From NCBI GenBank assembly GCA_029973975.1, contig JARKQF010000314.1, positions 1 to 39,456 on the forward strand: a stretch of 39,456 nucleotides of DNA, in the 5' to 3' direction. The notes under the pieces were generated by a model. That model was not told where the DNA came from, ran no database searches, and worked only from the letters and a program-made list of their open reading frames with translations. Positions 9,028 through 18,199 of the stretch are shown here, piece by piece. Origin of the DNA: Paludibacter sp. (lineage in GTDB: Bacteria; Bacteroidota; Bacteroidia; Bacteroidales; Paludibacteraceae). The translations under genes and the position numbers were made by a program. The stretch's first letter is position 1. Each line of letters begins with the position of its first letter.

Positions 9028-9031
9028 TTAA

Positions 9032-11215
9032 TTATCTATCTATCGCCCACCTTAAACCAATATACAGTTTTCGTCCGTGTGTAGGTCCCCATACATTGGT
9101 TGCATCGAAATCATTGCTGAATGGATCCGATACGTCAATAATAGGATTATCCTGCACAAAACCGGTCAGGTTTTCCGAGCCGGCGTATACCGACCAGGTT
9201 CTGAAGTATTTCGTGATTTGGGCATTTAATATGGTGTAAGCCGGGAATTCAGTATTCCACAAGGGATTCACAGGATCAGGATCAGGCATGCGACCACCGC
9301 CGTTAAACTGTGCGGTGAAATCAAATTGCCACTTTTTCAACGGGGTTTGATAGGAAGCTGTAGCCAAACTCTTGTACCGGTTAGTCAGCGGCTTTTCCCT
9401 TAAAACACCTCCGATAGTCGATTGCACATCATTGAAACGATGAGCCAGTGTCATAGTTAACCCTTTCACTACTTCCATATTGGCTTCAAATTGCACACTG
9501 TGAGCAAATGATTTACCGTTCAGGTTGTAAAAATGAACCTGATGTACATCGCTATCAACATCCGTTACCACCTGCTGCCTGAAATCAGTATAATACCATT
9601 CGGCAGATAAAGCTAATTCCCTACTGAAAAGGGGAATATAACTCTGTAAACTCACACCGTAATTCCAGACTTCTTCCATTTTCAAATTGTTATCTAACAC
9701 CAGTGTCCGGTTACTTGCCAGATAAAAATTATTCTCAGCCAGCATATTCGGAGAACGATAGCCTTTTCCCATGGTAGTCCTGATGTGTAAAAAATCGGCC
9801 GGCACATATTTCAAATGCAGGCGTGGAGTTACAAACGCACCATAAATATTATGATAGTCTGCTCTTAATCCTGCCAACGCGATAAATTTATCATGCAGGT
9901 TAAGAGTGTACTCGGCAAATGCTCCCGGAACAGTTTCTTTTTTATAGACGGGTAAAAACGAATTTTCAGTCTGATCCGGATTCATAACCCTGACTGATTC
10001 GTCGAATACATCATGATTGAAACTCAAACCGGCTGAAAGTTTCTGGTGTTCATCCAGGTTGGTTTGAAATATCAGGTTCGCATAAAAGTTATCCTGACTT
10101 CCCACATAATGTTTCAACCCGTAATGCGCATGCTGATCATGGATAGACCCACTCAGGATAAGACCAACACTCGTTTCTTTAGCCGGATTGAACACGTACC
10201 CGTTTTTCACGAAGAATTCGTACCGTTTGGTATCAATGTCAATCATGTAATTTCCATCAACGGTTCCACCCATGCGGTTTTCCGATAGAGCACGCACAAA
10301 GGCCTGAGACACAAATCGCTGACTCCGGTAATACCAGCGATTGATGAAATTCAGCTGTTTAATCATCGGCATATCCATATAGCCATCGCCATTATCATCC
10401 AACGACATAAACTCATCGGAAGCATGCATTAATACGCCCGTCGAAAGTTCCGGAGTCAACTTGATGCCGGCATTCACGTTGGCTTCCACCCTACCCGCAT
10501 CACTGGCAAACACATTGGCTGCCACGATCTCGCTGGTTTGTGGTTTTTTGTACTCCACGTTGATTTGTCCCGTTACCGCTTCATAGCCATTGATGACCGA
10601 ACCGGTTCCTTTCGACACCTGAATGCCTTCCATCCAGGGACCGGGAATAAATCCGAGTCCGTAAACCGACGAAATACCTCTGAGATTAGGGATGTTCTCG
10701 GTCAGCATTTGCACGTAAGTCCCGGGCAAACCGAGCATTTTAATTTGCTTGGCACCAGTGGCTGCATCGCTGTACGACACATCTACAGACGGATTGGTTT
10801 CGAAACTTTCGGAAAGGTTACAACAAGCCGCTTTGCACAACTCATCAACCGTAATTTTTTCCGTTTGCAGGACAGCAAAACGGGGTTTTACTACACCCGG
10901 ACTTTTTTGTACCACCGAAACCTCTTGCAGTTCAATTACCTCATTCAGTTTTATATGAAGAGGCTCGGTTAGATTTTCAACATAGATGGTATCCCCCTGA
11001 AAAGCTACATTGCTAAATACCAACTGTTTACTTTGATTACTTCTGGTTATTTTAAAAGTTCCGTCCACATCCGAAACAGTTCCGGATGGGGTATTGAGCC
11101 AGAAGATATTAACTCCCGGAATGGGTTCTCCTTTGGTATCCGTTACTTTTCCTGTAATGTCAGCATACAACAACATCGACAGAAAAAGCAAAGGAATAAA
11201 TAAAATTCTTTGCAT
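9032..11215 (-). CDS. TonB-dependent receptor, probably for metal or metal chelate
   Basis: This outer-membrane receptor of 727 residues has a signal peptide (MQRILFIPLLFLSMLLYA) and an N-terminal carboxypeptidase-regulatory-like domain (GKVTDTKGEPIPGVNIFW, GTVSDVDGTFKI). The plug domain (GLPGTYVQMLTENIPNLRG, GSVINGYEAVTGQINVEYKKP) is followed by a long beta-barrel. A Cys cluster (ELCKAACCNLSESFETNPSVDV) just before the plug is unusual for a sugar receptor and suits metal handling. The flanking genes encode an exported HMA protein downstream and a His/Cys-rich exported protein upstream. I infer uptake or efflux-linked handling of a soft metal; the substrate is not determined. Confidence 0.9.
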   Translation of the reverse strand: MQRILFIPLLFLSMLLYADITGKVTDTKGEPIPGVNIFWLNTPSGTVSDVDGTFKITRSNQSKQLVFSNVAFQGDTIYVENLTEPLHIKLNEVIELQEVSVVQKSPGVVKPRFAVLQTEKITVDELCKAACCNLSESFETNPSVDVSYSDAATGAKQIKMLGLPGTYVQMLTENIPNLRGISSVYGLGFIPGPWMEGIQVSKGTGSVINGYEAVTGQINVEYKKPQTSEIVAANVFASDAGRVEANVNAGIKLTPELSTGVLMHASDEFMSLDDNGDGYMDMPMIKQLNFINRWYYRSQRFVSQAFVRALSENRMGGTVDGNYMIDIDTKRYEFFVKNGYVFNPAKETSVGLILSGSIHDQHAHYGLKHYVGSQDNFYANLIFQTNLDEHQKLSAGLSFNHDVFDESVRVMNPDQTENSFLPVYKKETVPGAFAEYTLNLHDKFIALAGLRADYHNIYGAFVTPRLHLKYVPADFLHIRTTMGKGYRSPNMLAENNFYLASNRTLVLDNNLKMEEVWNYGVSLQSYIPLFSRELALSAEWYYTDFRQQVVTDVDSDVHQVHFYNLNGKSFAHSVQFEANMEVVKGLTMTLAHRFNDVQSTIGGVLREKPLTNRYKSLATASYQTPLKKWQFDFTAQFNGGGRMPDPDPVNPLWNTEFPAYTILNAQITKYFRTWSVYAGSENLTGFVQDNPIIDVSDPFSNDFDATNVWGPTHGRKLYIGLRWAIDR

Positions 11216-11303
11216 GATGTTTTAATTATTTGATACTGTGAAACATAAAAAACTTAGTCACCATGTAATTTTACACGATGAAAAGCAGTTAGTTACAGTT
11301 TAA

Positions 11304-11789
11304 TCAAATGATTAAAACAGCTTTGTTTGCCAAAATTTCCCTGCCGTCTGGCAATGATAAATCAGGCGGAGGATTAGCACTATAATTTGCGAGATACTTA
11401 TCGAACGGATTGTAGATAGTCCGTTCGGGAATAGCAGTAAAAACAAAATCGAAACTGAATACGGTTTGCACCAGTCTTTCAGTAACTGAGAAATTATCTA
11501 CGTGAACCCTTTTTACTTCACAACTTTGTTCATGGGCACAGATTTGATTATCCCCTGAAACTGATAAGGCAGGAAACTCATGATTATGCTTATGTTCACC
11601 CGAATCACAACAGGATGATTCTTGCTCATGATGTACAGAAACACAGGAATGATGGGCGATGTAGTCAATCCCCTTACCGGCACAGTTATTACAACAATAA
11701 TTAACAATGTTGTAACCCGTTCCGGCAAAAACGAACAGGAATGCAAATAAACCTGATAATAAGTATGTTATCAATTTTGACCTCATCAT
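11304..11789 (-). CDS. His/Cys-rich exported small protein of the metal cluster
   Basis: A 161-residue protein with a hydrophobic N-terminus (YLLSGLFAFLFVFAGTGYNI), then YCCNNC, HHSCVSVHHEQESSCCD and EHKHNHE. This rich set of Cys and His resembles metal-ligand sites. The C-terminal half ends with NPPPDLSLPDG. The pattern (Tyr-Cys, Cys-Cys, Pro-Pro in order) fits what NCBI calls the HYC_CC_PP family, found next to TonB receptors and HMA proteins in Bacteroidota; this is from memory and unconfirmed. It is first in the minus-strand operon, 88 bases before the receptor. Start codons at 11789 and 11786 are adjacent and equivalent. Confidence 0.8.
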   Translation of the reverse strand: MMRSKLITYLLSGLFAFLFVFAGTGYNIVNYCCNNCAGKGIDYIAHHSCVSVHHEQESSCCDSGEHKHNHEFPALSVSGDNQICAHEQSCEVKRVHVDNFSVTERLVQTVFSFDFVFTAIPERTIYNPFDKYLANYSANPPPDLSLPDGREILANKAVLII

Positions 11790-11797
11790 AACGTTTG

Positions 11798-11805
11798 CAA
11801 AGATA
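11798..11805 (-). promoter_or_regulatory. -7 box for the metal-handling operon
   Basis: The minus strand reads TATCTTTG, an exact TAnnTTTG box, only 9 bases from the first ATG. The transcript would be nearly leaderless. No perfect -33 TTTG is at 19 bases, so strength is uncertain. Confidence 0.5.
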
Positions 11806-11989
11806 AATTACTTCTTCCAAAAAAGCGAAAATGTTATTTGGTTTTTCAAATATTTAAATAAAAATTTGGTTTTTAGTTGTAAATTTGCACCCGTAAACGA
11901 ATCCTGTTTCAGGTTTGCCACAATGGGATTTCAACTCATTGTAACAAACAGTAAGACAAGACGTTTCGGAATTAATTAATCATCACAGT

Positions 11990-12853
11990 ATGAAAAAGAG
12001 AAACTCATTTGTCATTGCCGGCATCATTTTAATTTTGGCTGCCGCTATCTTGTTGTTTGTATTCTTCCCAACTTCTTCAAAAACAGTTCAAACGGAAAAT
12101 TTCAGTCTCACCGATAAAGTTTACCTTTCTGAACAGGACACCACTTTAGGTGCACTGAATATCGATTTGAATATCGACTTACCCATTTCCTACCGGGATA
12201 ATAATATTTTGGATAAAATCAAAACAATTATCCGTACTGAATTGTTTGGAGATGTGTTCATGTCTTTCCCCGAAGATTCATTATTGAATTATTACGCGAT
12301 AGAATTAGGCCGGGAATACATTGACAACAACGCTGATTTTGCCAAAAAGATTTCAGACGACAGTAGCCTTGCATTCAACAACTCCATAGTGCTGGAAGGT
12401 TTTGCATTGCTCAACGATGAAAACATTTTCTCGTACGGGATATCCAGGTTTGTAGACTTCGGGGGAGCACATCCTATCAAAACCCGCTTGTTTTACAACT
12501 TCAACCTGAAAGACGGGAAAGTCATTTTTGAAGATGATATTTTCACAGCAGGATATCAGACAGAGTTAACTGAAATCATCAAAAACAAATTATTAGAGGA
12601 TAACAACCAGAATGAAGAAACTCCACATCTGGAAAGCCTGGATAATTCAGTTTATTTTTCGGACGAAATCAAGCCCAATGGTAATTTTTATATCAACGAT
12701 GAATCAATTTGCTTCGTGTTTAATCCCTATGAAATAGCTCCCTATTATATTGGAGAAACCGAAGTGGTATTACCTTATAAACTCATTCATCACCTGATGA
12801 AACCCGACAACCCATTGGAGTATTTAGTAACTGCTGCTTTAAACAACAATTAA
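11990..12853 (+). CDS. membrane-anchored DUF3298 domain protein
   Basis: The 287-residue protein has one N-terminal transmembrane helix ([18 protein letters not shown]) and an extracytoplasmic domain. The C-terminal part matches the DUF3298/RsiV-type pattern: [20 protein letters not shown], and [19 protein letters not shown] followed by LPY. It is probably a periplasm-facing protein of unknown biochemical role; related domains occur in lysozyme-responsive anti-sigma factors, but no sigma factor gene is nearby. It ends 14 bases before purC, so the pair is likely co-transcribed. The link to purine synthesis is probably positional only. Confidence 0.85.
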   Translation: MKKRNSFVIAGIILILAAAILLFVFFPTSSKTVQTENFSLTDKVYLSEQDTTLGALNIDLNIDLPISYRDNNILDKIKTIIRTELFGDVFMSFPEDSLLNYYAIELGREYIDNNADFAKKISDDSSLAFNNSIVLEGFALLNDENIFSYGISRFVDFGGAHPIKTRLFYNFNLKDGKVIFEDDIFTAGYQTELTEIIKNKLLEDNNQNEETPHLESLDNSVYFSDEIKPNGNFYINDESICFVFNPYEIAPYYIGETEVVLPYKLIHHLMKPDNPLEYLVTAALNNN

Positions 12854-12867
12854 TAAATTTAGAATCG

Positions 12868-13815
12868 ATGAAAGCTCTTACTAACACGGATTTTCAGTTT
12901 GAAGGTCAGAAAAAAGTTTATCACGGCAAGGTTCGTGATGTGTACACCGTGAAAAATGACTTGTTAGTCATGATCGCGACCGACAGGATCTCGGCATTCG
13001 ATGTGGTTTTACCGAAAGGGATTCCATATAAAGGTCAGATGCTCAACCAGATTGCGGCCAAGTTTCTGGATGCTACCTCCGATATTGTACCGAACTGGAA
13101 ATTAGCGACACCCGACCCGATGGTGACCGTGGGACTTCGTTGCGAGGGTTTTCCTGTCGAAATGATTGTACGTGGTTATCTCTGCGGAAGCGCATGGAGA
13201 ACCTACAAAAGCGGGGTTCGTGAAATATGCGGGGTAAAAATCCCCGACGGTATGTGCGAAAACCAACGCTTTGAAAAGCCCATTATCACACCAACTACCA
13301 AAGCAGAATACGGTCTGCACGACGAGGACATTTCAAAGGAAGAAATTCTAAAACAAGGCTTGGTTACTCCTGAGGACTATGCGTTACTCGAAAAATACAC
13401 CATGGAACTTTTCCTGAGAGGTTCTGAAATCGCTGCTAAAAGAGGACTTATCCTCGTCGACACCAAATATGAATTCGGCAAGCGTGACGGCAAGATTTAC
13501 CTGATCGACGAAATCCATACCCCTGATTCTTCCCGTTATTTTTACGCGGACGGCTATCAGGAAAGATTCGAAAAAGGAGAAGCTCAGAAACAATTATCCA
13601 AAGAGTTTGTACGCGAATGGCTGATGGCTAACAATTTTCAGGGGAAAGCAGGACAAGCCGTACCTGAAATGACCGACGAAATCGTAACCGGCATCAGCGA
13701 AAGATATATCGAACTTTACGAAAACATCACGGGCGAAACCTTCGACAGAGCCGACATCAGCAACATTCCTGAAAGAATTGAAAGAAATGTTGTGGCGTAC
13801 TTGAAGACAGTTTAA
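12868..13815 (+). CDS. purC: phosphoribosylaminoimidazole-succinocarboxamide synthase
   Basis: PurC (SAICAR synthetase, EC 6.3.2.6) joins CAIR and aspartate with ATP in de novo purine synthesis. The 315-residue protein shows the family motifs in order: [13 protein letters not shown] with the nucleotide-binding loop, [40 protein letters not shown], and [22 protein letters not shown], then HTPDSSRY. It is the longer, roughly 310-residue form that is common in Bacteroidota, against ~240 residues in E. coli. It converges with an MFS gene across a large inverted repeat. Confidence 0.97.
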   Translation: MKALTNTDFQFEGQKKVYHGKVRDVYTVKNDLLVMIATDRISAFDVVLPKGIPYKGQMLNQIAAKFLDATSDIVPNWKLATPDPMVTVGLRCEGFPVEMIVRGYLCGSAWRTYKSGVREICGVKIPDGMCENQRFEKPIITPTTKAEYGLHDEDISKEEILKQGLVTPEDYALLEKYTMELFLRGSEIAAKRGLILVDTKYEFGKRDGKIYLIDEIHTPDSSRYFYADGYQERFEKGEAQKQLSKEFVREWLMANNFQGKAGQAVPEMTDEIVTGISERYIELYENITGETFDRADISNIPERIERNVVAYLKTV

Positions 13816-13822
13816 TTAAGTG

Positions 13823-13905
13823 GAGAACGGAGAACTGAAAGCGGAAAGCGAAAGACCAAAAATGGGATTCCGCTTTCCGCTTTTCGTTTTCAGCTTTCCG
13901 TTCTC
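13823..13905. terminator. long imperfect inverted repeat, probable bidirectional terminator
   Basis: Between the convergent purC and MFS genes, GAGAACGG (13823-13830) pairs with CCGTTCTC (13898-13905), and GCGGAAAGCG (13841-13850) with CGCTTTCCGC (13871-13880). This gives a long stem with bulges. The right arm overlaps the last codons of the MFS gene. Its purine-rich words resemble those in the kdgK-eda gap. Confidence 0.55.
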
Positions 13906-15110
13906 GGCACCCCAATTCTCATCACCGGCCTTACAAACATCGCGACTACGCCAATCAGGATGATAACGGCACCGGCAATGACAAATGCATAGGTCACACC
14001 AATATAATCGGCTATGAGGCCTGTAGCTGTCAGTCCGATTAGTGACGGAAGAACCGCCACACTACCGTACAAGGAAAAAACTCTCCCAAGTGCTTCAGGA
14101 GGTACCGAACGCTGAACTAATGCAGTAAACATGGAATGATACACCGCACCAGCGATTCCAGCCAACGCTGTCAGCACCACGAATACCACAAATCCATCAG
14201 GAGATAATATCCCTGAAAATAGGAAAGTAAGTCCCAACAAAATATAAGTCAGGTTAATCATTACCACCTGATTGCCTTTAAACTGCTTGAAACTCAGTAA
14301 AGCGCCTCCAACAACCATGCCTATACCCCAGACAACTTCTATTACGCTCATCTGAAAGGCGTCGCCATTGAAATGCTCCAGCGTCATCAGCGGGAACAAC
14401 ACACTTACCGGCATCAGAAATAACATAACCAACACCGAGAACATAAACAGCAATAACAGCCCTCTATTGCGGGAAATAACCAGAAAACCTTCACGCATTT
14501 CTCTGAATACATGTGGCTTTTCAAATGCGGGTTTCTTTTCCGGATTCGGTATAAACACGAACAACAAACTCGTGCAGGCAATAATAGCGCCAACTACATC
14601 GAACAGCATCACGTAAGCCATATCCAGGTAAGTAACCAATAACGCACCCAAAGCCGGTCCGGCTATACTCGATACAGACATGATCATCTGGTTAATACCT
14701 GCTATCCTTGTCAACTCAGCCTCAGGCGCCAACAAAGGTACTGAAGCCTGCATCGAGGGACCATGAAAGGCCGACCCGACCGACCGTAAAGCCAGCAAAA
14801 TATATATGTAGGCAATCTCCACCCTACCCATAAAGAACAGAATAGCAAGTACCAGCGAACACAAGGCAATGAATGCATCCGAGAAAATCATGATGAGTTT
14901 GCGGTTCCAACGATCCACAAACACACCCGTAAACGGACCTATCAGGGCCTGAGGCAACATCGAGAAAATGGCAGCCATAGCTAACACGCTGGCCGATTTG
15001 GTTTCAAAACTAAGCCAGATAATGGCGGCAAAACTTACGACAGAGCTGCTTAAATACGAGAAAAACTGCCCTGTCCATATAATGGCAAAAACTTTTTTCC
15101 AATTATTCAT
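13890..15110 (-). CDS. MFS efflux transporter (MFS_3/EntS-like)
   Basis: A 406-residue integral membrane protein with about 12 helices. It starts MNNWKKVFAIIWTGQFFSYLSSSVV. The MFS motif between helices 2 and 3 is GPFTGVFVDRWNRKLIM, and GSAFHGPSMQASVPLL in helix 4-5 is typical of the EntS-like exporter group. Such proteins export siderophores, drugs or macrolides by proton antiport; the substrate here is unknown. A longer frame begins at 15149, but the ATG at 15110 directly precedes the canonical first helix. It is the last chromosomal gene before the conjugative element. Confidence 0.88.
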   Translation of the reverse strand: MNNWKKVFAIIWTGQFFSYLSSSVVSFAAIIWLSFETKSASVLAMAAIFSMLPQALIGPFTGVFVDRWNRKLIMIFSDAFIALCSLVLAILFFMGRVEIAYIYILLALRSVGSAFHGPSMQASVPLLAPEAELTRIAGINQMIMSVSSIAGPALGALLVTYLDMAYVMLFDVVGAIIACTSLLFVFIPNPEKKPAFEKPHVFREMREGFLVISRNRGLLLLFMFSVLVMLFLMPVSVLFPLMTLEHFNGDAFQMSVIEVVWGIGMVVGGALLSFKQFKGNQVVMINLTYILLGLTFLFSGILSPDGFVVFVVLTALAGIAGAVYHSMFTALVQRSVPPEALGRVFSLYGSVAVLPSLIGLTATGLIADYIGVTYAFVIAGAVIILIGVVAMFVRPVMRIGVPRTES

Positions 15111-15433
15111 ATACAAATAATTAAAGACATAAAACCTACGCTTGTCCAACGGCCGACAAGCAATTAGAAATCACAAGAAAAAAAATGATTACCCGGCTAG
15201 AGGAAGTCAGACCCTGTTCATGAGTCAAGATACCGGAAATCTTCAGCAAGTGGTTATTGTATCAAAATACAATGATAAATGTACTGTACATAAACAGATT
15301 TGTGTTAAATGAGTTTGCAAAAATATATAATCAGGATTAAACAACAAAATTTCCACATAATTTTTTTTCAGGTATTTGGTAATCCCGAAAAATAGCCTAT
15401 CTTTGCACCGCTTTAGAAATAAAGCATGCCACT
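15111..15433. other. intergenic region upstream of tRNA-Ser
   Basis: About 320 AT-rich bases without a credible gene. The reading frame that spans the tRNA on the minus strand is an artefact of the tRNA sequence. The only recognisable content is the tRNA promoter at its right end. Confidence 0.7.
15375..15405 (+). promoter_or_regulatory. consensus Bacteroides promoter for tRNA-Ser
   Basis: TTTG at 15375-15378 and TATCTTTG at 15398-15405 are separated by exactly 19 bases, an ideal match. Transcription would begin near 15412, about 22 bases before the mature tRNA. Confidence 0.8.
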
Positions 15434-15519
<86 letters not shown>

Positions 15520-15527
15520 TGGAAGGT

Positions 15528-15606
15528 CTGGACAAAAGCAGACAACAAACGTACAAAAGCCTACAAATCAATGATTTGTAGGATTTTTCTTTTGTATTTT
15601 GTCCAG
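15528..15606. repeat. nested inverted repeats next to the left attachment site
   Basis: CTGGACAAAA (15528-15537) and its exact complement TTTTGTCCAG (15597-15606) enclose a second perfect palindrome, CTACAAATCA-A-TGATTTGTAG (15561-15581). The inner hairpin is followed by a T-rich stretch and may end tRNA transcription. GGACAAA words recur nearby (15674-15681), so the outer repeats could be integrase arm sites. Confidence 0.6.
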
Positions 15607-15651
15607 CCAAAAGGACACTAAAAAGCCCCCAAAAGACACAATTTTGTGCCT

Positions 15652-15694
15652 AAATCGTTACCCTTTTCAAACTGGACAAAAACGGTAACGATTT
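15652..15694. repeat. inverted pair of AAATCGTTACC / GGTAACGATTT upstream of the integrase
   Basis: AAATCGTTACC at 15652-15662 and its exact 11-bp complement at 15684-15694 lie about 100 bases upstream of the integrase ATG. The same word occurs again just after the integrase gene. Such repeats flanking int are expected of arm-type binding sites for integrase or excisionase. Confidence 0.55.
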
Positions 15695-15792
15695 GTCCGA
15701 AAATGACCTCTCGCTGTCCAAATTTGTACAGTCTGTATATATCTCACAATTAATATATTAAAAGTAATTTTGTAACATTAAAAAATGAGATT

Positions 15793-17022
15793 ATGAAGAG
15801 TACATTTAAAGTGCTTTTCTACCTGAAAAAAGGGTCGGAAAAGCGTAATGGAGAGGTAACAATTATGGCAAGAATTACCATTGACGGAAAAATCTGCCAA
15901 TTCAGTACCAAACAAAGCATCCATCCTGCCAATTGGAGTGTTAAAGCCGGAAAGGCTACAGGGAAGTCCGCTGCGCAAATCAACAAGTTATTGGATGACA
16001 TCAAAGCTTCTTTGAATCAAATTTACTACGAGCAACAACGGCGTGACAACTATGTTACTGCCGAGAAAGTAAAGAATGAGTTTTTAGGGCATACCGAAAA
16101 CCACGAAACCCTACTTGACCTTTTTGAAAAGCATAACAATGATGTGAAAGCATTGATTGGTATTTCTAAATCCGCATCTACATATCAAAAGTACGAAGTT
16201 ACCCGCAAGCATATTGAAAACTTTATACAGTATAAATATAGAATATCGGATATCGCTCTGAAAGAGATAAACCTAATGTTTATCACTGATTTTGAAGTGT
16301 ACCTTAAAACTATCTGTAAATGCAATTCCAATACCACAGCCAAATTTATGCAGTTTTTCAAACGTATAATTTTGATTGCACGGAATAATGGAATGATTAT
16401 CGGCGATCCATTTGCTAATTACAAAATCCGCTTACAAAAAGTAGATAGAGGCTATCTGACAGAAGATGAAATCAAGAAAATTCTTGAACTCGACCTTGTT
16501 TCTGATAGATTGGAACATGTACGGGATCTGTTTATCTTTTCTTGTTTTTGTGGATTGGCATATATAGATGTAGCCGGACTTAGGAAAGAACATATTCGTA
16601 AATCCTTTGACGGTAATCTATGGATTATGACTAAGCGTGTAAAAACCGGAGTTGATGTAAATGTGCCTTTACTGGATATTCCCAAAATGATTTTAGATAA
16701 GTATAAAGATCAGTTACCTAATGGGAAAATCCTTCCTGTAATCAGTAATCAAAAGCTTAATTCTTATTTGAAGGAGATTGCCGATTTGTGCGGAATTAAG
16801 AAGAATCTTACATTTCATCTTGCACGCCATACATTTGCCACCACAACTACTCTGGGCAAAGGCGTTCCTATCGAAACGGTCTCAAAAATGTTAGGACACA
16901 CCAACATTGAAACGACCCAAATTTACGCGCGAATCACTAATAATAAGATAAGTAGCGACATGAAAGGGCTTTCGGAGCAGTTTTCCGGGATTGAGAATAT
17001 TTATAGAAAAACTGCTCAATAG
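15793..17022 (+). CDS. int: tyrosine recombinase (element integrase)
   Basis: A 409-residue site-specific recombinase that would integrate and excise the element at the tRNA-Ser 3' end. The N-terminal arm-binding domain (FKVLFYLKKGSEKRNGEVTIMARITIDG) and SAM-like core-binding domain (about residues 105-215) precede the catalytic domain. Catalytic residues are R244 (HVRDLFIFSCFCGLAYIDVAGL), the beta-hairpin Lys region MTKRVKTG, H342-x-x-R345 (HLARHTFAT), H369 (MLGHTN) and the nucleophile Y378 (TQIYARI). This is the standard Bacteroidetes conjugative-element integrase layout. Its gene points away from the tRNA into the element. The ATG at 15793 is preferred because an ATG 9 bases upstream meets a stop after three codons. 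Confidence 0.95.
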   Translation: MKSTFKVLFYLKKGSEKRNGEVTIMARITIDGKICQFSTKQSIHPANWSVKAGKATGKSAAQINKLLDDIKASLNQIYYEQQRRDNYVTAEKVKNEFLGHTENHETLLDLFEKHNNDVKALIGISKSASTYQKYEVTRKHIENFIQYKYRISDIALKEINLMFITDFEVYLKTICKCNSNTTAKFMQFFKRIILIARNNGMIIGDPFANYKIRLQKVDRGYLTEDEIKKILELDLVSDRLEHVRDLFIFSCFCGLAYIDVAGLRKEHIRKSFDGNLWIMTKRVKTGVDVNVPLLDIPKMILDKYKDQLPNGKILPVISNQKLNSYLKEIADLCGIKKNLTFHLARHTFATTTTLGKGVPIETVSKMLGHTNIETTQIYARITNNKISSDMKGLSEQFSGIENIYRKTAQ

Positions 17023-17038
17023 TTACCTTTTTTGATAT

Positions 17039-17073
17039 GGTAACGAACAGGTAACGATTTCGGTAACGATTTT
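17039..17073 (+). repeat. three direct copies of GGTAACGA just after the integrase gene
   Basis: GGTAACGA starts at 17039, 17050 and 17062. The last two extend to GGTAACGATTT, identical to the inverted pair upstream of the integrase. Spacings of 11 and 12 bases place them near one helical turn apart, which suits cooperative protein binding. Confidence 0.55.
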
Positions 17074-17102
17074 AAGTATAAATTATTGAAAAACAAAATA
17101 AT

Positions 17103-17639
17103 ATGGAAATGCAATTGATTGAAAACAGAATCATTATTGTGCAGGAAAAACAAATAATCCTCGATTCTGATATAGCCGAATTATATGGCGTGGAGACAAA
17201 ACGTATCAATGAAGCAGTTAAGAATAACCCGGATAAATTTCCCGAAGGGTATATCATTTACTTGACTGAGAGCGATCTTGCAGACTTGCGGTCGAAATTT
17301 TCGACCACAAAATTCAGTAAGACTCGTGTCGCTCCCAAAGGATTTTCGGAGAAAGGTCTTTATATGTTGGCGACCATTCTCAAAAGTCCGGTTGCCACAG
17401 AAACAACCATCGCCATTATTGAAACTTTTGCTAAAGTCAAAGAACTGTCCCGTACCATATCCCAACTATCGGAACAGTCGGATAAAGCAGAGCAAAAGTC
17501 GATGATGAAGAAAAGCGGCGAGCTTATTTCTGATATTTTGAGCGATGATTTCCAAACGGTAGGTACAGAAACGACAATAGAGTTTAATCTTTCGGTACTG
17601 AAGGTAAAACATACGGTCAAAAAGAAACCGAAGGAGTAG
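17103..17639 (+). CDS. ORF6N domain DNA-binding protein
   Basis: The 178-residue protein opens with an ORF6N domain (residues ~5-90): IIIVQEKQIILDSDIAELYGVETKRINEAVKNN, followed by the conserved FPEGYIIYLTESDL. It then has the stretch KGFSEKGLYMLATILKSPVA, which is typical of this phage- and element-borne family. The C-terminal part (about 100-150) is a predicted coiled coil rich in Glu, Lys and Gln. ORF6N/KilA-N-related proteins are thought to be DNA-binding regulators. It is the first gene after the integrase repeats and ends in a hairpin overlapping its TAG stop. The target is unknown. Confidence 0.88.
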   Translation: MEMQLIENRIIIVQEKQIILDSDIAELYGVETKRINEAVKNNPDKFPEGYIIYLTESDLADLRSKFSTTKFSKTRVAPKGFSEKGLYMLATILKSPVATETTIAIIETFAKVKELSRTISQLSEQSDKAEQKSMMKKSGELISDILSDDFQTVGTETTIEFNLSVLKVKHTVKKKPKE

Positions 17640-17664
17640 CTTATCACAATTTGTGAGAAGCTAC
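17636..17664 (+). terminator. hairpin overlapping the stop codon of the ORF6N gene
   Basis: GTAGCTT-A-TCACA-ATT-TGTGA-G-AAGCTAC forms 12 base pairs with one mismatch. No T-tract follows, so it may be a weak terminator or an mRNA stabiliser. Confidence 0.5.
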
Positions 17665-17755
17665 ACAAAGGTACTTACTGAAATGGCATCTCGAATTTAA
17701 TTAGGAAACACCCCTATAAGTGTATAAATTTTAATGTTTTAAATGAAAAGTAATT

Positions 17756-18175
17756 ATGGAACGAGGATATATAAAAATCGAAGAAAATAATGAGAATCAG
17801 CTAATTGTTGAAGCAAAACTCGTAAATTGCACCCTTTGGATGTCAAAACATGAGATAGCTGATTTATTTAATGTATTTGTCAATTCTATCGGTAATAAAC
17901 TTCGGACGATATTTAAGTCCGACATATTGCGAGAGGAAGATGTTACCCAAAGACACAAATACGAGAATAATGGTCGCCAATGCGAAGTAACACTGTACAA
18001 TCTGGAAGCAATCATTTTTGTAAGCTACCGGATTGCGTCTTATGAAGCACGGGTTTTTCGAGAATGGGTAATGAAAGCACTGACCGAATATACCCGAACA
18101 AAGCCCAAAAAAGAAACAGAAGTTTTGATAGTATATAATTTGTTCTCAAAACTTCCTGTTATATCATCAAACTAA
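17756..18175 (+). CDS. RhuM-like protein, short form
   Basis: A 139-residue protein similar to the N-terminal domain of RhuM-family proteins. A short beta strand region (QLIVEAKLVNCTLWMSKHEIADLFNV) is followed by a probable helix-turn-helix (VNSIGNKLRTIFKSDILREEDV). The conserved CEVTLYNLEAIIFVSYRIASYEARVFREWVMKAL comes last. Full RhuM proteins are about 330 residues, so this has only the DNA-binding-like half; similar short forms are common in Bacteroides conjugative elements as far as I know. It has its own leader of about 115 bases. A regulatory role is inferred. Confidence 0.8.
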   Translation: MERGYIKIEENNENQLIVEAKLVNCTLWMSKHEIADLFNVFVNSIGNKLRTIFKSDILREEDVTQRHKYENNGRQCEVTLYNLEAIIFVSYRIASYEARVFREWVMKALTEYTRTKPKKETEVLIVYNLFSKLPVISSN

Positions 18176-18199
18176 ATAATTAACGTAATACATTCTGAT

